Source: an uncultured Bacteroidales bacterium
GTDB taxonomy: Bacteria; Bacteroidota; Bacteroidia; Bacteroidales; UBA932
NCBI GenBank assembly: GCA_905233655.1
Contig: CAJOCS010000012.1
Span: 18,184-56,748 of the forward strand
Direction: 5' to 3'
DNA length: 38,565 nucleotides
Shown: piece after piece, positions 18,581 to 26,680 of the stretch
Position numbering within the stretch: the stretch's first letter is position 1
Layout of the letters: each line of letters begins with the position of its first letter
The notes under the pieces: model-generated
What the model was told of the DNA's origin: nothing
Database searches by the model: none
The model's input: the letters and a program-made list of their open reading frames with translations, nothing else
Position numbers and translations under genes: made by a program

Positions 18581-20272
18581 ATGTCTGAAACCGTAAAGAA
18601 AACGCTGCGCGATTCGGCAGCAATGCGTTGGACAGCTTTGCTGCTGCTGGCGCTGGCAATGTTCTGCTCGTACATTTTCATGGATATCCTTTCGCCCATC
18701 AAGGACCTGATGCAGGAAACCAGGGGCTGGGACTCCACCGCTTTCGGTACCATGCAGGGTTCGGAGGTGTTCCTCAACGTGTTCGTGTTCTTCCTCATCT
18801 TTGCAGGTATTATCCTGGACAAGATGGGGGTTCGCTTTACTGCAGTTCTCTCCGCCGGAGTCATGCTCGTGGGTGCAGTCATCAAGTGGTATGCCGTGAG
18901 TGCCTCTTTCATGGGCAGCGGCCTTGAGAGCTGGTTCACAAACAATCTGAACTATATTCCGCTCTTCGACGAGCTTGGCGTTTCGCCCTTCTACCGGGGC
19001 ATGCCCGCTTCGGCGAAACTCGCAGCCTGCGGCTTCATGATTTTCGGCTGCGGCTGTGAAATGGCCGGAATTACGGTGAGCCGTGGTATAGTAAAGTGGT
19101 TCAAGGGACGTGAGATGGCTCTCGCCATGGGTTCCGAGATGGCTCTCGCACGCCTTGGCGTGGCCACATGCATGATTTTCTCGCCCTTCTTCGCCAAGCT
19201 CGGCGGCCATGTGGACGTGTCCCGCAGCGTTGCCTTCGGCGTGGTGCTCCTTTGCATTGCTCTTATGATGTGCATCGTCTACTTCTTCATGGACAAGAAA
19301 CTCGACAGCCAGACCGGCGAGGCCGAGGAGAAGGACGACCCGTTCAAGGTGAGCGACATCGGCAAGATCCTGTCCGACGGCGGTTTCTGGATCGTGGCCC
19401 TTCTCTGCGTTCTTTACTACAGCGCCATTTTCCCCTTCCAGAAGTATGCCGTGAACATGCTCCAGTGCAACCTTACCCTGGTTGAGCCTGACGCCGCTTC
19501 CTTCTGGGCCGGCTCGAGCGTAACCATAGTCCAGTATATCATCATGCTCGTGGTGGCAGCCGCCGGTTTTGCCAGCAACTTCATGAAGGACAAAACACGG
19601 AAATACCTGTTCCTGGGCATTTCCATCGCCGCCCTCATCGTTTACTGCTACATGGGTTACATGCGCCAGAGCGCCGAGTCCATCTTCGCGGTGTTCCCGC
19701 TGCTGGCGGTGCTCATCACCCCTATCCTTGGCAACTATCTGGACCACAAGGGCAAGGGTGCTTCGATGCTGGTCCTGGGCGCCATCCTTCTAATCGCCTG
19801 CCACCTCACCTTCGCATTCATACTGCCCATATTCAAGGGTAACGCAATCGGCGGAGCAATCGTGGCCTATGTTACCATCCTGGTTCTGGGCGCCAGCTTC
19901 TCGCTGGTTCCCGCAGCCCTCTGGCCTTCCGTTCCGAAGCTTGTGGACGCAAAGGTGATAGGTTCGGCCTATGCCCTCATTTTCTGGATTCAGAACATCG
20001 GCCTCTGGCTCTTCCCCCTGCTCATTGGAAAGGTCCTCGACAAGACCAATCCCGGCGTTACCGACCCCACTCAGTTCAACTATACCGCCCCGCTCGTGAT
20101 GCTGGCCTGCCTCGGCGTGGCCGCCCTCGTACTCGGCCTTGTGCTGAAGGTGGTTGACAAGAAGAAGAATCTCGGCCTCGAGATTCCCAATATTCAGCCC
20201 GAAGCCCCCGTTCTCGAGGATGCTGAAACCCTCGCCGCGGAGCTTTCCGGGGACGAATGTTCCGACAAATAA
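18581..20272 (+). CDS. Major facilitator superfamily transporter (MFSD1-like), copy 1
   Basis: A 563-residue inner-membrane carrier with about twelve hydrophobic helices. The first helix begins near residue 14 (MRWTALLLLALAMFCSYIF), and the helix 2-3 loop carries ILDKMGVRFTAV, the MFS motif A region. The segment ALWPSVPKLVDAKVIGSAYA with the following WIQNIGLWLF resembles the corresponding part of MFSD1, a dipeptide carrier in animals. That resemblance is from memory and does not prove a substrate. The charged C-terminal tail (about 525-563, many E and D) is cytoplasmic. It lies just upstream of a second, shorter MFS gene with which it overlaps, so the two are co-transcribed paralogues. Confidence 0.88.
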   Translation: MSETVKKTLRDSAAMRWTALLLLALAMFCSYIFMDILSPIKDLMQETRGWDSTAFGTMQGSEVFLNVFVFFLIFAGIILDKMGVRFTAVLSAGVMLVGAVIKWYAVSASFMGSGLESWFTNNLNYIPLFDELGVSPFYRGMPASAKLAACGFMIFGCGCEMAGITVSRGIVKWFKGREMALAMGSEMALARLGVATCMIFSPFFAKLGGHVDVSRSVAFGVVLLCIALMMCIVYFFMDKKLDSQTGEAEEKDDPFKVSDIGKILSDGGFWIVALLCVLYYSAIFPFQKYAVNMLQCNLTLVEPDAASFWAGSSVTIVQYIIMLVVAAAGFASNFMKDKTRKYLFLGISIAALIVYCYMGYMRQSAESIFAVFPLLAVLITPILGNYLDHKGKGASMLVLGAILLIACHLTFAFILPIFKGNAIGGAIVAYVTILVLGASFSLVPAALWPSVPKLVDAKVIGSAYALIFWIQNIGLWLFPLLIGKVLDKTNPGVTDPTQFNYTAPLVMLACLGVAALVLGLVLKVVDKKKNLGLEIPNIQPEAPVLEDAETLAAELSGDECSDK

Positions 20273-21666
20273 TGCCTTCCGCTTCACGCAGCAGGTGGCT
20301 GCCCTGGGTGGCCCTTGCATGTCTGGTGGTACCGATGTTCGCATCGTACTACTTCGACGACATGTTCTCCAGCATTTCGTCCCTGTTCGAGAACCCCTCT
20401 CTCACGGTACTCGGCTGGGACGCTGCCGGATACGGTCTCTACGCCGGAGGATACAGTGTTCTCTGCGTCTTCGGCGGGCTTGTAATAGGCGGTATTCTGC
20501 TCGACAAATGGGGCGTGCGCGTGAGCGGTTCCCTCTTTGTGGGGATGATGGTGCTCGGCGCCGGAATCGTCACCCTGGCACTGCTGAGGGGCGGCTCCGC
20601 ATCTCTTAGCCTCGCCTATGTGGGCGTAATGCTCTTCGGCCTCGGTTCGGAAATAGCCGGTACCGCGGTCACGCGTTCAATCGCAAAATGGTTCCGCGGA
20701 GGGCCGATGGCCCTTGCCATGGGGCTCCAGCTTGCGATAGCCCGTCTTGGCACCGCCTTCGCCCTGGTGCTTTCACCCGCTCTGGTGAAGGAACAGGCCG
20801 GCCATGTCTACACTCTCTCCGAAACCGCCCGTCCCGCTCTTGTGGGCATGGGCCTGATGGCCCTCGGCCTCATCCTCTGGGCTGTTTTCGTGGCCCTGGA
20901 TGCAAAGGCCTTCCGTAAGAATGCACCGGAGAAGGATGCCTCTTCCGGAGCATCGGCCTTATCTTCTGCGACGGAAGAGGCGGCTTATCCGGATAAGAAG
21001 GAAGACGAGGAAGCCTTCCGCTTCAAGGATGTCCTGGGAGTGCTCGGAAACAGGAATTTCTGGCTGCTCGGGCTCCTTTGCGTGCTTTTCTACAGCAGCA
21101 TCATCGCCTTCAAGAAATTCGCCGGGGCCATACTGATTCCCCGTTTCGACATTCCTGCATCGGCTGCCGGATGGATGGTATCCATGCTGCCTTTCTCCAC
21201 GGTTGTGTTCGCGCCCCTGTTCGGCCTTATGGTCGACCGTTTCGGCCGCGGAACCCGCTGGATGGTGCTCGGAGCGGTCCTGGCCCTGATTGCCCACGTG
21301 CTGCTGGCCTTCGCGCCCCAGGGCGTGCCCTTCTGGGGCTACCTTTCCATGGTGTTCCTGGGCTTCGGTTATTCGCTCGTGCCCGCCGCACTATGGCCCT
21401 CGGTGCCCAAAATAGTGCCCGACAAGGTGCTTGGAACCACATTCGCCCTGATTTACTGGGTGCAGAACCTGGGCCTTCTAAGCTTCAAGATGCTCGCGGG
21501 GAACATTCTCGGTTCCTATTCCGGGCAGTCGGAAAGCGGCCCCTTCGCCGTGGAGCTAATGTTCGTGGCCCTCTGCGTGGCGGCCCTTGTGACGGCGCTC
21601 CTTTTCGCCCGCACGTCTTCGCGCAATCCCTCGCTCGGCCTCGATGCCCCTAACCGGAAAAAATAA
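20257..21666 (+). CDS. Major facilitator superfamily transporter (MFSD1-like), copy 2
   Basis: A 469-residue carrier, paralogous to the preceding gene: both share the helix-1 plan, an ILLDKWGVRVSG loop, an IAKWFRGGPMALAMG segment (copy 1 has VKWFKGREMALAMG), and ALWPSVPKIVPDKVLGTTFA. The central cytoplasmic loop (about 220-250) is charged and poorly conserved. The frame opens at ATG 20257, but the ATG at 20272 overlaps the upstream stop as TAATG and would give a coupled start five residues later; both are possible. The two transporters may act as a pair or have split substrates. Confidence 0.86.
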   Translation: MFRQIMPSASRSRWLPWVALACLVVPMFASYYFDDMFSSISSLFENPSLTVLGWDAAGYGLYAGGYSVLCVFGGLVIGGILLDKWGVRVSGSLFVGMMVLGAGIVTLALLRGGSASLSLAYVGVMLFGLGSEIAGTAVTRSIAKWFRGGPMALAMGLQLAIARLGTAFALVLSPALVKEQAGHVYTLSETARPALVGMGLMALGLILWAVFVALDAKAFRKNAPEKDASSGASALSSATEEAAYPDKKEDEEAFRFKDVLGVLGNRNFWLLGLLCVLFYSSIIAFKKFAGAILIPRFDIPASAAGWMVSMLPFSTVVFAPLFGLMVDRFGRGTRWMVLGAVLALIAHVLLAFAPQGVPFWGYLSMVFLGFGYSLVPAALWPSVPKIVPDKVLGTTFALIYWVQNLGLLSFKMLAGNILGSYSGQSESGPFAVELMFVALCVAALVTALLFARTSSRNPSLGLDAPNRKK

Positions 21667-21667
21667 T

Positions 21668-21675
21668 TATCTTTG
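21668..21675 (+). promoter_or_regulatory. -7 box immediately before dxs
   Basis: TATCTTTG, a perfect TAnnTTTG box, starts 2 nt after the MFS stop and ends only 6 nt before the dxs ATG. If used, transcription would begin at or within a few bases of the start codon, giving a leaderless or nearly leaderless mRNA. Confidence 0.55.
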
Positions 21676-21681
21676 TAAACC

Positions 21682-23556
21682 ATGTACGAGCTGCTGGAAA
21701 AGATAGACTCTCCTGAAGAGTTGAAGAAATTGTCGGTGGAACAGCTCCGGCAGCTGTGCGACGAAATCCGCCGCTACATGGTTGAGTGCTGTGCCGTGAA
21801 TCCGGGGCACCTCGGTTCCAGCCTTGGTGCGGTGGAACTCATCGTGGCGCTGCACTATGTCTACAACACCCCCACCGATAAGCTGGTCTTCGACGTGGGG
21901 CACCAGGCCTACGCCCACAAGATCCTTACCGGCCGCCGCGAGATTTTCAAGGCCAACCGCACCCGCGAGGGTATAAGCGGCTTCCCCAAGATGGCCGAGA
22001 GTCCCTACGACGCTTTCGGCGCCGGGCATTCCTCCACATCCATATCGGCCGCGCTCGGTTATGCCGAGGCTGCGGCGCTGAAGGGCAGCACCGACAAGTC
22101 CGTCGCCATTATCGGCGACGGCGCCCTCACCGGAGGCATGGCCTGGGAAGGCCTTAACAACGCCGGTGCCTCCAAGGCCGACATACTGGTTCTCCTGAAC
22201 GACAACAACATTTCCATCGACCAGGCAAAGGGTGGCCTGCACGACTACCTTCTCAGAGTCACCACGTCGGCTACATATAATAAGGTAAAGCGCAAGGTTT
22301 GGAACGTGCTCGGCGAAGGCTGGCTCAGAAACCGGATCCAGAAGACCGTGGTGGACACCAAGTCCAACCTGGTCCGCCGCAGCGGCGGCGCCCTCTTCGA
22401 GTCGCTGGGCTTCCGCTATTTCGGCCCGGTGGACGGCAACGACGTGGAGCAGATGGTTGAAACCCTTAGGCGCATACGCGATCTGAAGGGCCCCCGCATC
22501 CTGCATGTGCACACCCGCAAGGGCGCCGGCTACGCTCCTGCCGAGGCCGACCCCACCGTATGGCATGCTCCGGGCAAATTCAATCCGGAAACGGGGGAGC
22601 GCATCAAGAGCCCCTATCCGGCCGCACGCTATCAGGACGTCTTCGGAGAGGTTCTGACGGAGATCGCCGGTGCCGATTCCCGTGTAGTCGGAGTAACTCC
22701 GGCCATGGCTTCCGGCTGCGGGATGACAAAGTTCGCCGAAGCCTTCCCCGACCGTTTCTTCGACGTTGGAATCGAGGAAGAACACGCCGTTACCTTCTCG
22801 GCGGGCCTCGCCGCCGGGGGAATGCGCCCGTTCTGCAATATCTATTCGTCGTTCTCGCAGCGCGCCTACGACCAGATTATCCACGACGTGGCCCTTCAGG
22901 GCCTTCCGGTGGTGTTCTGTTTCGACCGTGCCGGGCTCGTGGGCGAAGACGGCCCCACCCATCACGGCTGCTTCGACCTGGCCGCCTACAGGAGCATACC
23001 CGGTCTCACCGTATCGGCCCCGCGAAATGAACTTGAGCTGAAGAATCTCATGTTCACCGCACTGGATGCCGGCATACCTTTTATTATACGTTACCCGCGC
23101 GGGTGCGGGGAAGGCGTCGAATGGAAAGACGTCCCCTCCGGCATACTGCCGCTGGGAAAGGGCAGCCGCCTTGTGGAAGGCTCCGGGGTGGCCGTTCTCG
23201 GAATCGGCCCGGTGGTGAACAGGGCCGTCGAGGCAGCCATGCGCATGAAGGAGGAAGGGCTTGCCACACCCGCGGTATGGGACATGCGTTTCCTGAAGCC
23301 TCTCGACGAGTCGATCCTGGAGGCTGCATCGGCCTTCAAATATATCGTAACCGTCGAAGATGGATGCCTCGGCGGAGGGCTCTACGGCGCCGTCTCGGAG
23401 TATTTCGCTCCCAGGGCCGGCTCCCCCGTGGTGAAGGGCGTCGGTATCCCCGACCGTTTCATCGCCCAGGACAGTCAGAAAGGCCAGAGGAGGGAGTGTG
23501 GAATGGATACCGACTCTATCTACGGTCTTTTGTCCGGACTGATGAAAAATATTTGA
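21682..23556 (+). CDS. dxs: 1-deoxy-D-xylulose-5-phosphate synthase
   Basis: First enzyme of the MEP isoprenoid pathway: condenses pyruvate and glyceraldehyde 3-phosphate with thiamine diphosphate to DXP. The 624 residues match the family length. Visible features are H43 in NPGHLGSSLG and H74 in DVGHQAY (substrate site), the thiamine-diphosphate motif GDGALTGGMAWEGLNN (145-160) with NDNNISID, and the transketolase pyrimidine-binding domain with VGIEEEHAVTFSAGLA and DRAGLVGEDGPTHHG. The C-terminal transketolase domain starts near 490. The start MYELLEKIDSPEELKKLS agrees with other Bacteroidales DXS proteins. Its product feeds the pathway used by the prenyl synthase at 11793-12767. Confidence 0.96.
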   Translation: MYELLEKIDSPEELKKLSVEQLRQLCDEIRRYMVECCAVNPGHLGSSLGAVELIVALHYVYNTPTDKLVFDVGHQAYAHKILTGRREIFKANRTREGISGFPKMAESPYDAFGAGHSSTSISAALGYAEAAALKGSTDKSVAIIGDGALTGGMAWEGLNNAGASKADILVLLNDNNISIDQAKGGLHDYLLRVTTSATYNKVKRKVWNVLGEGWLRNRIQKTVVDTKSNLVRRSGGALFESLGFRYFGPVDGNDVEQMVETLRRIRDLKGPRILHVHTRKGAGYAPAEADPTVWHAPGKFNPETGERIKSPYPAARYQDVFGEVLTEIAGADSRVVGVTPAMASGCGMTKFAEAFPDRFFDVGIEEEHAVTFSAGLAAGGMRPFCNIYSSFSQRAYDQIIHDVALQGLPVVFCFDRAGLVGEDGPTHHGCFDLAAYRSIPGLTVSAPRNELELKNLMFTALDAGIPFIIRYPRGCGEGVEWKDVPSGILPLGKGSRLVEGSGVAVLGIGPVVNRAVEAAMRMKEEGLATPAVWDMRFLKPLDESILEAASAFKYIVTVEDGCLGGGLYGAVSEYFAPRAGSPVVKGVGIPDRFIAQDSQKGQRRECGMDTDSIYGLLSGLMKNI

Positions 23557-23562
23557 AATTTT

Positions 23563-23593
23563 TTTGCAAATCCCAAAAAAGTCACTACCTTTG
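23563..23593 (+). promoter_or_regulatory. Strong promoter of the tRNA-tuf-rpo block
   Basis: TTTG (23563-23566), a 19-nt spacer, then TACCTTTG (23586-23593): a consensus Bacteroidetes promoter in an AT-rich gap just after dxs. Transcription would start near 23600, about 27 nt before the first tRNA. It is the best-matched promoter in the window, as expected for translation genes. Confidence 0.75.
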
Positions 23594-23626
23594 CAGTCCT
23601 TTAGCGAATGAAGGATTCAATGAGCT

Positions 23627-23700
23627 GCCGATATAGCTCAGTTGGCCAGAGCACGTGATTTGTAATCTCGGGGTCGTGGGTTCGAATCCCTCTATCGGCT
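23627..23700 (+). tRNA. tRNA-Thr (anticodon TGT)
   Basis: A 74-nt cloverleaf: acceptor GCCGATA pairs with TATCGGC, the D-arm contains GCTCAGTTGG, the anticodon loop is TTTGTAA and the T-loop is TTCGAAT. CCA is not encoded. The anticodon stem (CGTGA/TCTCG) and the T-stem (GTGGG/CCCTC) each contain one T-T mismatch. It is the first of four tRNAs preceding tuf, the position of thrU in E. coli. Confidence 0.93.
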
Positions 23701-23714
23701 CGAAGGAGCTTTGA

Positions 23715-23798
23715 AATAGGATCGCATAGTGGCAATTGCGGCGGACTGTAAATCCGCTCCCTCAGGGTTCGGTGGTTCGAGTCCACCTCCTCCCACCA
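23715..23798 (+). tRNA. tRNA-Tyr (anticodon GTA), aberrant acceptor stem
   Basis: The long-variable-arm tRNA is clear from the D-arm onwards: anticodon stem GCGGA/TCCGC with loop CTGTAAA, T-arm GGTGG-TTCGAGT-CCACC, 3' acceptor strand TCCTCCC, then ACCA, so CCA is encoded. The 5' acceptor strand should read GGGAGGA but is AATAGGA, so positions 1-3 cannot pair with the CCC of the 3' strand. Either the gene is damaged, the sequence has an error, or the product is repaired. It occupies the place of E. coli tyrU. Confidence 0.82.
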
Positions 23799-23822
23799 TC
23801 TGCGCGGTGAGCGCGGAGTTTT

Positions 23823-23895
23823 GCGGAAGTAGCTCAGTTGGTAGAGCATCAGCCTTCCAAGCTGAGGGTCGCGAGTTCGAACCTCGTTTTCCGCT
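23823..23895 (+). tRNA. tRNA-Gly (anticodon TCC)
   Basis: A 73-nt cloverleaf: acceptor GCGGAAG/TTTCCGC (one G-T pair), D-arm GCTCAGTTGGTAGAGC, anticodon stem TCAGC/GCTGA with loop CTTCCAA, T-arm GCGAG-TTCGAAC-CTCGT. CCA is not encoded. It is the third tRNA of the cluster, corresponding to glyT of E. coli. Confidence 0.95.
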
Positions 23896-23904
23896 CATAT
23901 TTAA

Positions 23905-23976
<72 letters not shown>

Positions 23977-24035
23977 CTTTTTTGTGCCAGGGCACAATTA
24001 ATTAGGAAACAATTGTTTAAACAATAAATAAAACT

Positions 24036-25229
24036 ATGGCAAAAGAAACATTCCAGAGAACCAAACCGCATGTCAACATCGGTACTATCGGCCATGTTGA
24101 CCACGGTAAGACCACCCTCACCGCTGCCATCACCAAGGTGCTCGCAGAGCGCGTATCCGGCAACGCTGACAAGGTAAAGTCTTTCGATCAGATCGACAAC
24201 GCCCCCGAAGAGAAGGAGCGTGGTATCACCATCAACACTGCACACGTTGAGTACGAAACCGAGGCTCGCCACTATGCGCACGTGGACTGCCCTGGTCACG
24301 CTGACTATGTGAAGAACATGGTTACCGGTGCTGCCCAGATGGACGGTGCTATCCTCGTGGTTGCATCCACCGACGGTCCTATGCCTCAGACCCGTGAGCA
24401 CATCCTGCTCGCCCGTCAGGTTAACGTCCCCAAGATCCTTGTTTTCATGAACAAGGTTGACCTCGTGGACGATGAGGAAATGCTCGACCTCGTGGAGATG
24501 GAAATCCGCGACCTCCTCGCTTTCTACAAATTTGATGAGGACTGCCCCATCATCCGTGGCTCTGCACTCGGTGCACTGAACGGCGAGAAAGTTTGGGAAG
24601 ACAAGGTCATGGATCTCATGAATGCTGTGGATGAGTACATCCCGCTGCCTGAGCGTCTGGTTGACAAGGACTTCCTGATGCCCATCGAGGACATCTTCTC
24701 CATCACTGGCCGTGGTACCGTTGTTACTGGCCGTATCGAGGCTGGTACCATCCACGTCAACGATCCCGTGGAACTCGTTGGTTTCGGCGACGAGCCTCGT
24801 TCCACCGTCGTTACCGGTGTCGAGATGTTCCGCAAGCTCCTCCCTCAGGGCGAGGCTGGCGACAATGTGGGTCTGCTTCTCCGTGGTGTGGACAAGAAGG
24901 ACGTCAAGCGTGGTGAGGTTGTTGCCAAACCCAAGTCCATCACTCCTCACACTGTGTTCAAGGCTCAGATCTACGTCCTCAAGAAAGAGGAAGGCGGCCG
25001 TCACACTCCGTTCCACAATCACTATCGTCCCCAGTTCTTCATCCGTACTCTTGACGTTACCGGTGAGATCATGCTCCCTGACGGCGTAGAGATGGTGATG
25101 CCTGGCGATAATGTTGAAATCACCGTTACCCTCATCACTCCCGTTGCTATGAACGAGGGTCTGCAGTTCGCAATCCGCGAAGGTGGACGTACCGTCGGCG
25201 CCGGCCAGGTGATCAAGGTCATCGAGTAA
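24036..25229 (+). CDS. tuf: Translation elongation factor Tu
   Basis: GTPase that carries aminoacyl-tRNA to the ribosomal A site. The 397 residues have the P-loop GHVDHGKT (19-26), the effector region [28 protein letters not shown] and the GSAL guanine motif, then beta-barrel domains 2 and 3 (from about 210), ending [14 protein letters not shown]. Codon use is strongly biased toward a limited set, as in highly expressed genes. It follows four tRNAs within one transcription unit and is followed by a strong hairpin and tRNA-Trp. Long open frames on the opposite strand here are antisense shadows. Confidence 0.98.
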   Translation: MAKETFQRTKPHVNIGTIGHVDHGKTTLTAAITKVLAERVSGNADKVKSFDQIDNAPEEKERGITINTAHVEYETEARHYAHVDCPGHADYVKNMVTGAAQMDGAILVVASTDGPMPQTREHILLARQVNVPKILVFMNKVDLVDDEEMLDLVEMEIRDLLAFYKFDEDCPIIRGSALGALNGEKVWEDKVMDLMNAVDEYIPLPERLVDKDFLMPIEDIFSITGRGTVVTGRIEAGTIHVNDPVELVGFGDEPRSTVVTGVEMFRKLLPQGEAGDNVGLLLRGVDKKDVKRGEVVAKPKSITPHTVFKAQIYVLKKEEGGRHTPFHNHYRPQFFIRTLDVTGEIMLPDGVEMVMPGDNVEITVTLITPVAMNEGLQFAIREGGRTVGAGQVIKVIE

Positions 25230-25245
25230 TTTCGAGTGCCATTCC

Positions 25246-25277
25246 AGTGAGGACTCGCATCACTGCGGGTCCTCACT
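25246..25277 (+). terminator. Strong hairpin between tuf and tRNA-Trp (attenuator or processing site)
   Basis: AGTGAGGAC (25246-25254) pairs with GTCCTCACT (25269-25277). Inside it a T-G wobble and CGCA/TGCG extend the stem to 14 pairs closed by a TCAC tetraloop. Only TTC follows, so it is a poor intrinsic terminator. It may lower read-through into tRNA-Trp and secE, or act as a cleavage site that frees the tRNA from the mRNA. Confidence 0.55.
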
Positions 25278-25282
25278 TTCAC

Positions 25283-25353
25283 AGGGGAATAGAACAAGGG
25301 TAGTTCAGCGGTCTCCAAAACCGTCGATGTGGGTTCGAATCCTGCTTCCCCTG
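25283..25353 (+). tRNA. tRNA-Trp (anticodon CCA)
   Basis: A 71-nt cloverleaf: acceptor AGGGGAA/TTCCCCT with discriminator G, D-arm GAAC-AAGGGTA-GTTC, anticodon loop CTCCAAA, T-arm GTGGG-TTCGAAT-CCTGC. It is placed between tuf and secE. Confidence 0.95.
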
Positions 25354-25445
25354 CAAAATATCAAAGGTTACGATTTGGGGTAAATGTTTAACTTAGACTG
25401 AGGAATTCCCGCTTCCAATTTTTCCCCGGTCCATTGTAAGCAAAG

Positions 25446-25634
25446 ATGAGAAAGTTCATTAACTATCTTAAAGAGTCCTACACGGAACTCGCCAAGAAGG
25501 TCACGTGGCCCACTTGGGACAAGCTTCAGAGCTCTGCTCTGCTCGTCCTTGTGGCAACTGTGATCCTTGCTGTGGTGGTTTTCGCCATGGACTATGCTTT
25601 CCAGCATCTGATGGAGTTTATTTACGCACTGTAA
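25446..25634 (+). CDS. secE: Preprotein translocase subunit SecE
   Basis: Small essential clamp of the SecYEG channel. The 62 residues contain the amphipathic segment YLKESYTELAKKVTWPTWDK and a single membrane helix (SALLVLVATVILAVVVFAM, about 31-49), the minimal one-helix SecE usual in Bacteroidetes. Its place directly before nusG, rplK and rplA is conserved across bacteria. The 92-nt gap from tRNA-Trp shows no promoter I can defend. Confidence 0.95.
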   Translation: MRKFINYLKESYTELAKKVTWPTWDKLQSSALLVLVATVILAVVVFAMDYAFQHLMEFIYAL

Positions 25635-25649
25635 CTGATAGAAACCCTT

Positions 25650-26213
25650 ATGGCTGACAAGAAATGGTACGTTTTGCGTGCCGCGGGAACCAAAGAGAAA
25701 AAAGCCGCTGAATACCTGGTCAAGGAAATAGAGAGACATCCTGAACTGCAAGCGATTGTGGATCAGGTGCTCGTACCCGTGAAAAAGGAAATCGTGACTA
25801 AGAACGGAAAGAGGAAGGAAGTCGAAAGGCTTCTCTTCCCCGGCTACGTCCTCATTCACGCCGAACTCAATCCGGACCTTGAGTATGTAATCCGCAACGG
25901 CATCCCCGGCATGTCCGGATTTCTCACGGAAAAGACCGGTAACGGTCCCACCGAACGCACACCCGTCCCCATCCGCGACGAGGAGGCCCAGCGCATCCTC
26001 GGCGTTCAGGACGAAAACGCCGTTTCCCCGGCCGAAACTGAAGTGAATTTCACCGTCGGCGAATCCGTAAAGATTACCGACGGTCCCTTCAGCGGGTTCA
26101 GTGGCACTGTGGAAGAAATCCTCGAAGACAGGAGCAAACTTAAGGTGGTGGTTGTGATCTTCGGGAGAAAGACTCTCCTGGAACTCAGCTTTACACAAGT
26201 AACTAAAGAATAG
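25650..26213 (+). CDS. nusG: Transcription termination/antitermination protein NusG
   Basis: Binds RNA polymerase through its N-terminal domain and links transcription to Rho or the ribosome through its C-terminal KOW domain. The 187 residues begin KKWYVLRAAGTKEKKAAEYL (NGN domain, to about 110) and include LLFPGYVLIHAEL. The KOW domain starts near 130 (GESVKITDGPFSGFSGTVEE) and ends LLELSFTQVTKE. It lies 15 nt after secE and 9 nt before rplK, in the standard order. Confidence 0.96.
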   Translation: MADKKWYVLRAAGTKEKKAAEYLVKEIERHPELQAIVDQVLVPVKKEIVTKNGKRKEVERLLFPGYVLIHAELNPDLEYVIRNGIPGMSGFLTEKTGNGPTERTPVPIRDEEAQRILGVQDENAVSPAETEVNFTVGESVKITDGPFSGFSGTVEEILEDRSKLKVVVVIFGRKTLLELSFTQVTKE

Positions 26214-26222
26214 AAATTAATC

Positions 26223-26666
26223 ATGGCAAAAGAAGTTACCGGATTCATCAAGCTCCAAATTAAAGGCGGAGCAGCGAATCCTGCGCCTCCGGTGGGACCG
26301 GCACTCGGTTCCAAGGGCCTTAATATCATGGACTTCTGCAAGCAGTTCAACGCCCGTACCCAGGATCAGGCCGGCAAGGTTCTCCCTGTGGTAATCACGG
26401 TGTACTCAGACAAGTCCTTCTCTTTCGAGGTGAAGCAGCCCCCCGTGGCCGTTTCCCTGAAGGAGGCCGCAAAGATCTCCAAGGCTTCCGGTGAGCCCAA
26501 CCGCAAGAAAGTCGCAACCGTGACCTGGGACCAGGTCAAGGAGATTGCCCAGGCCAAGATGCCCGACCTCAATGCATTCACTCTCCGCAGTGCAATGTCC
26601 ATGGTGGCCGGTACCGCACGCAGCATGGGTATCAAGGTTGAAGGCGAATTCCCCGAAAACATCTAA
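26223..26666 (+). CDS. rplK: 50S ribosomal protein L11
   Basis: Stalk-base protein that binds the GTPase-associated region of 23S rRNA. The 147 residues show the family signature [20 protein letters not shown], the N-terminal proline-rich region, [20 protein letters not shown], and the C-terminal rRNA-binding [20 protein letters not shown]. Length is slightly above the E. coli protein (142). rplA starts 14 nt downstream. Confidence 0.97.
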   Translation: MAKEVTGFIKLQIKGGAANPAPPVGPALGSKGLNIMDFCKQFNARTQDQAGKVLPVVITVYSDKSFSFEVKQPPVAVSLKEAAKISKASGEPNRKKVATVTWDQVKEIAQAKMPDLNAFTLRSAMSMVAGTARSMGIKVEGEFPENI

Positions 26667-26680
26667 ACAAAGCGTAAGTT

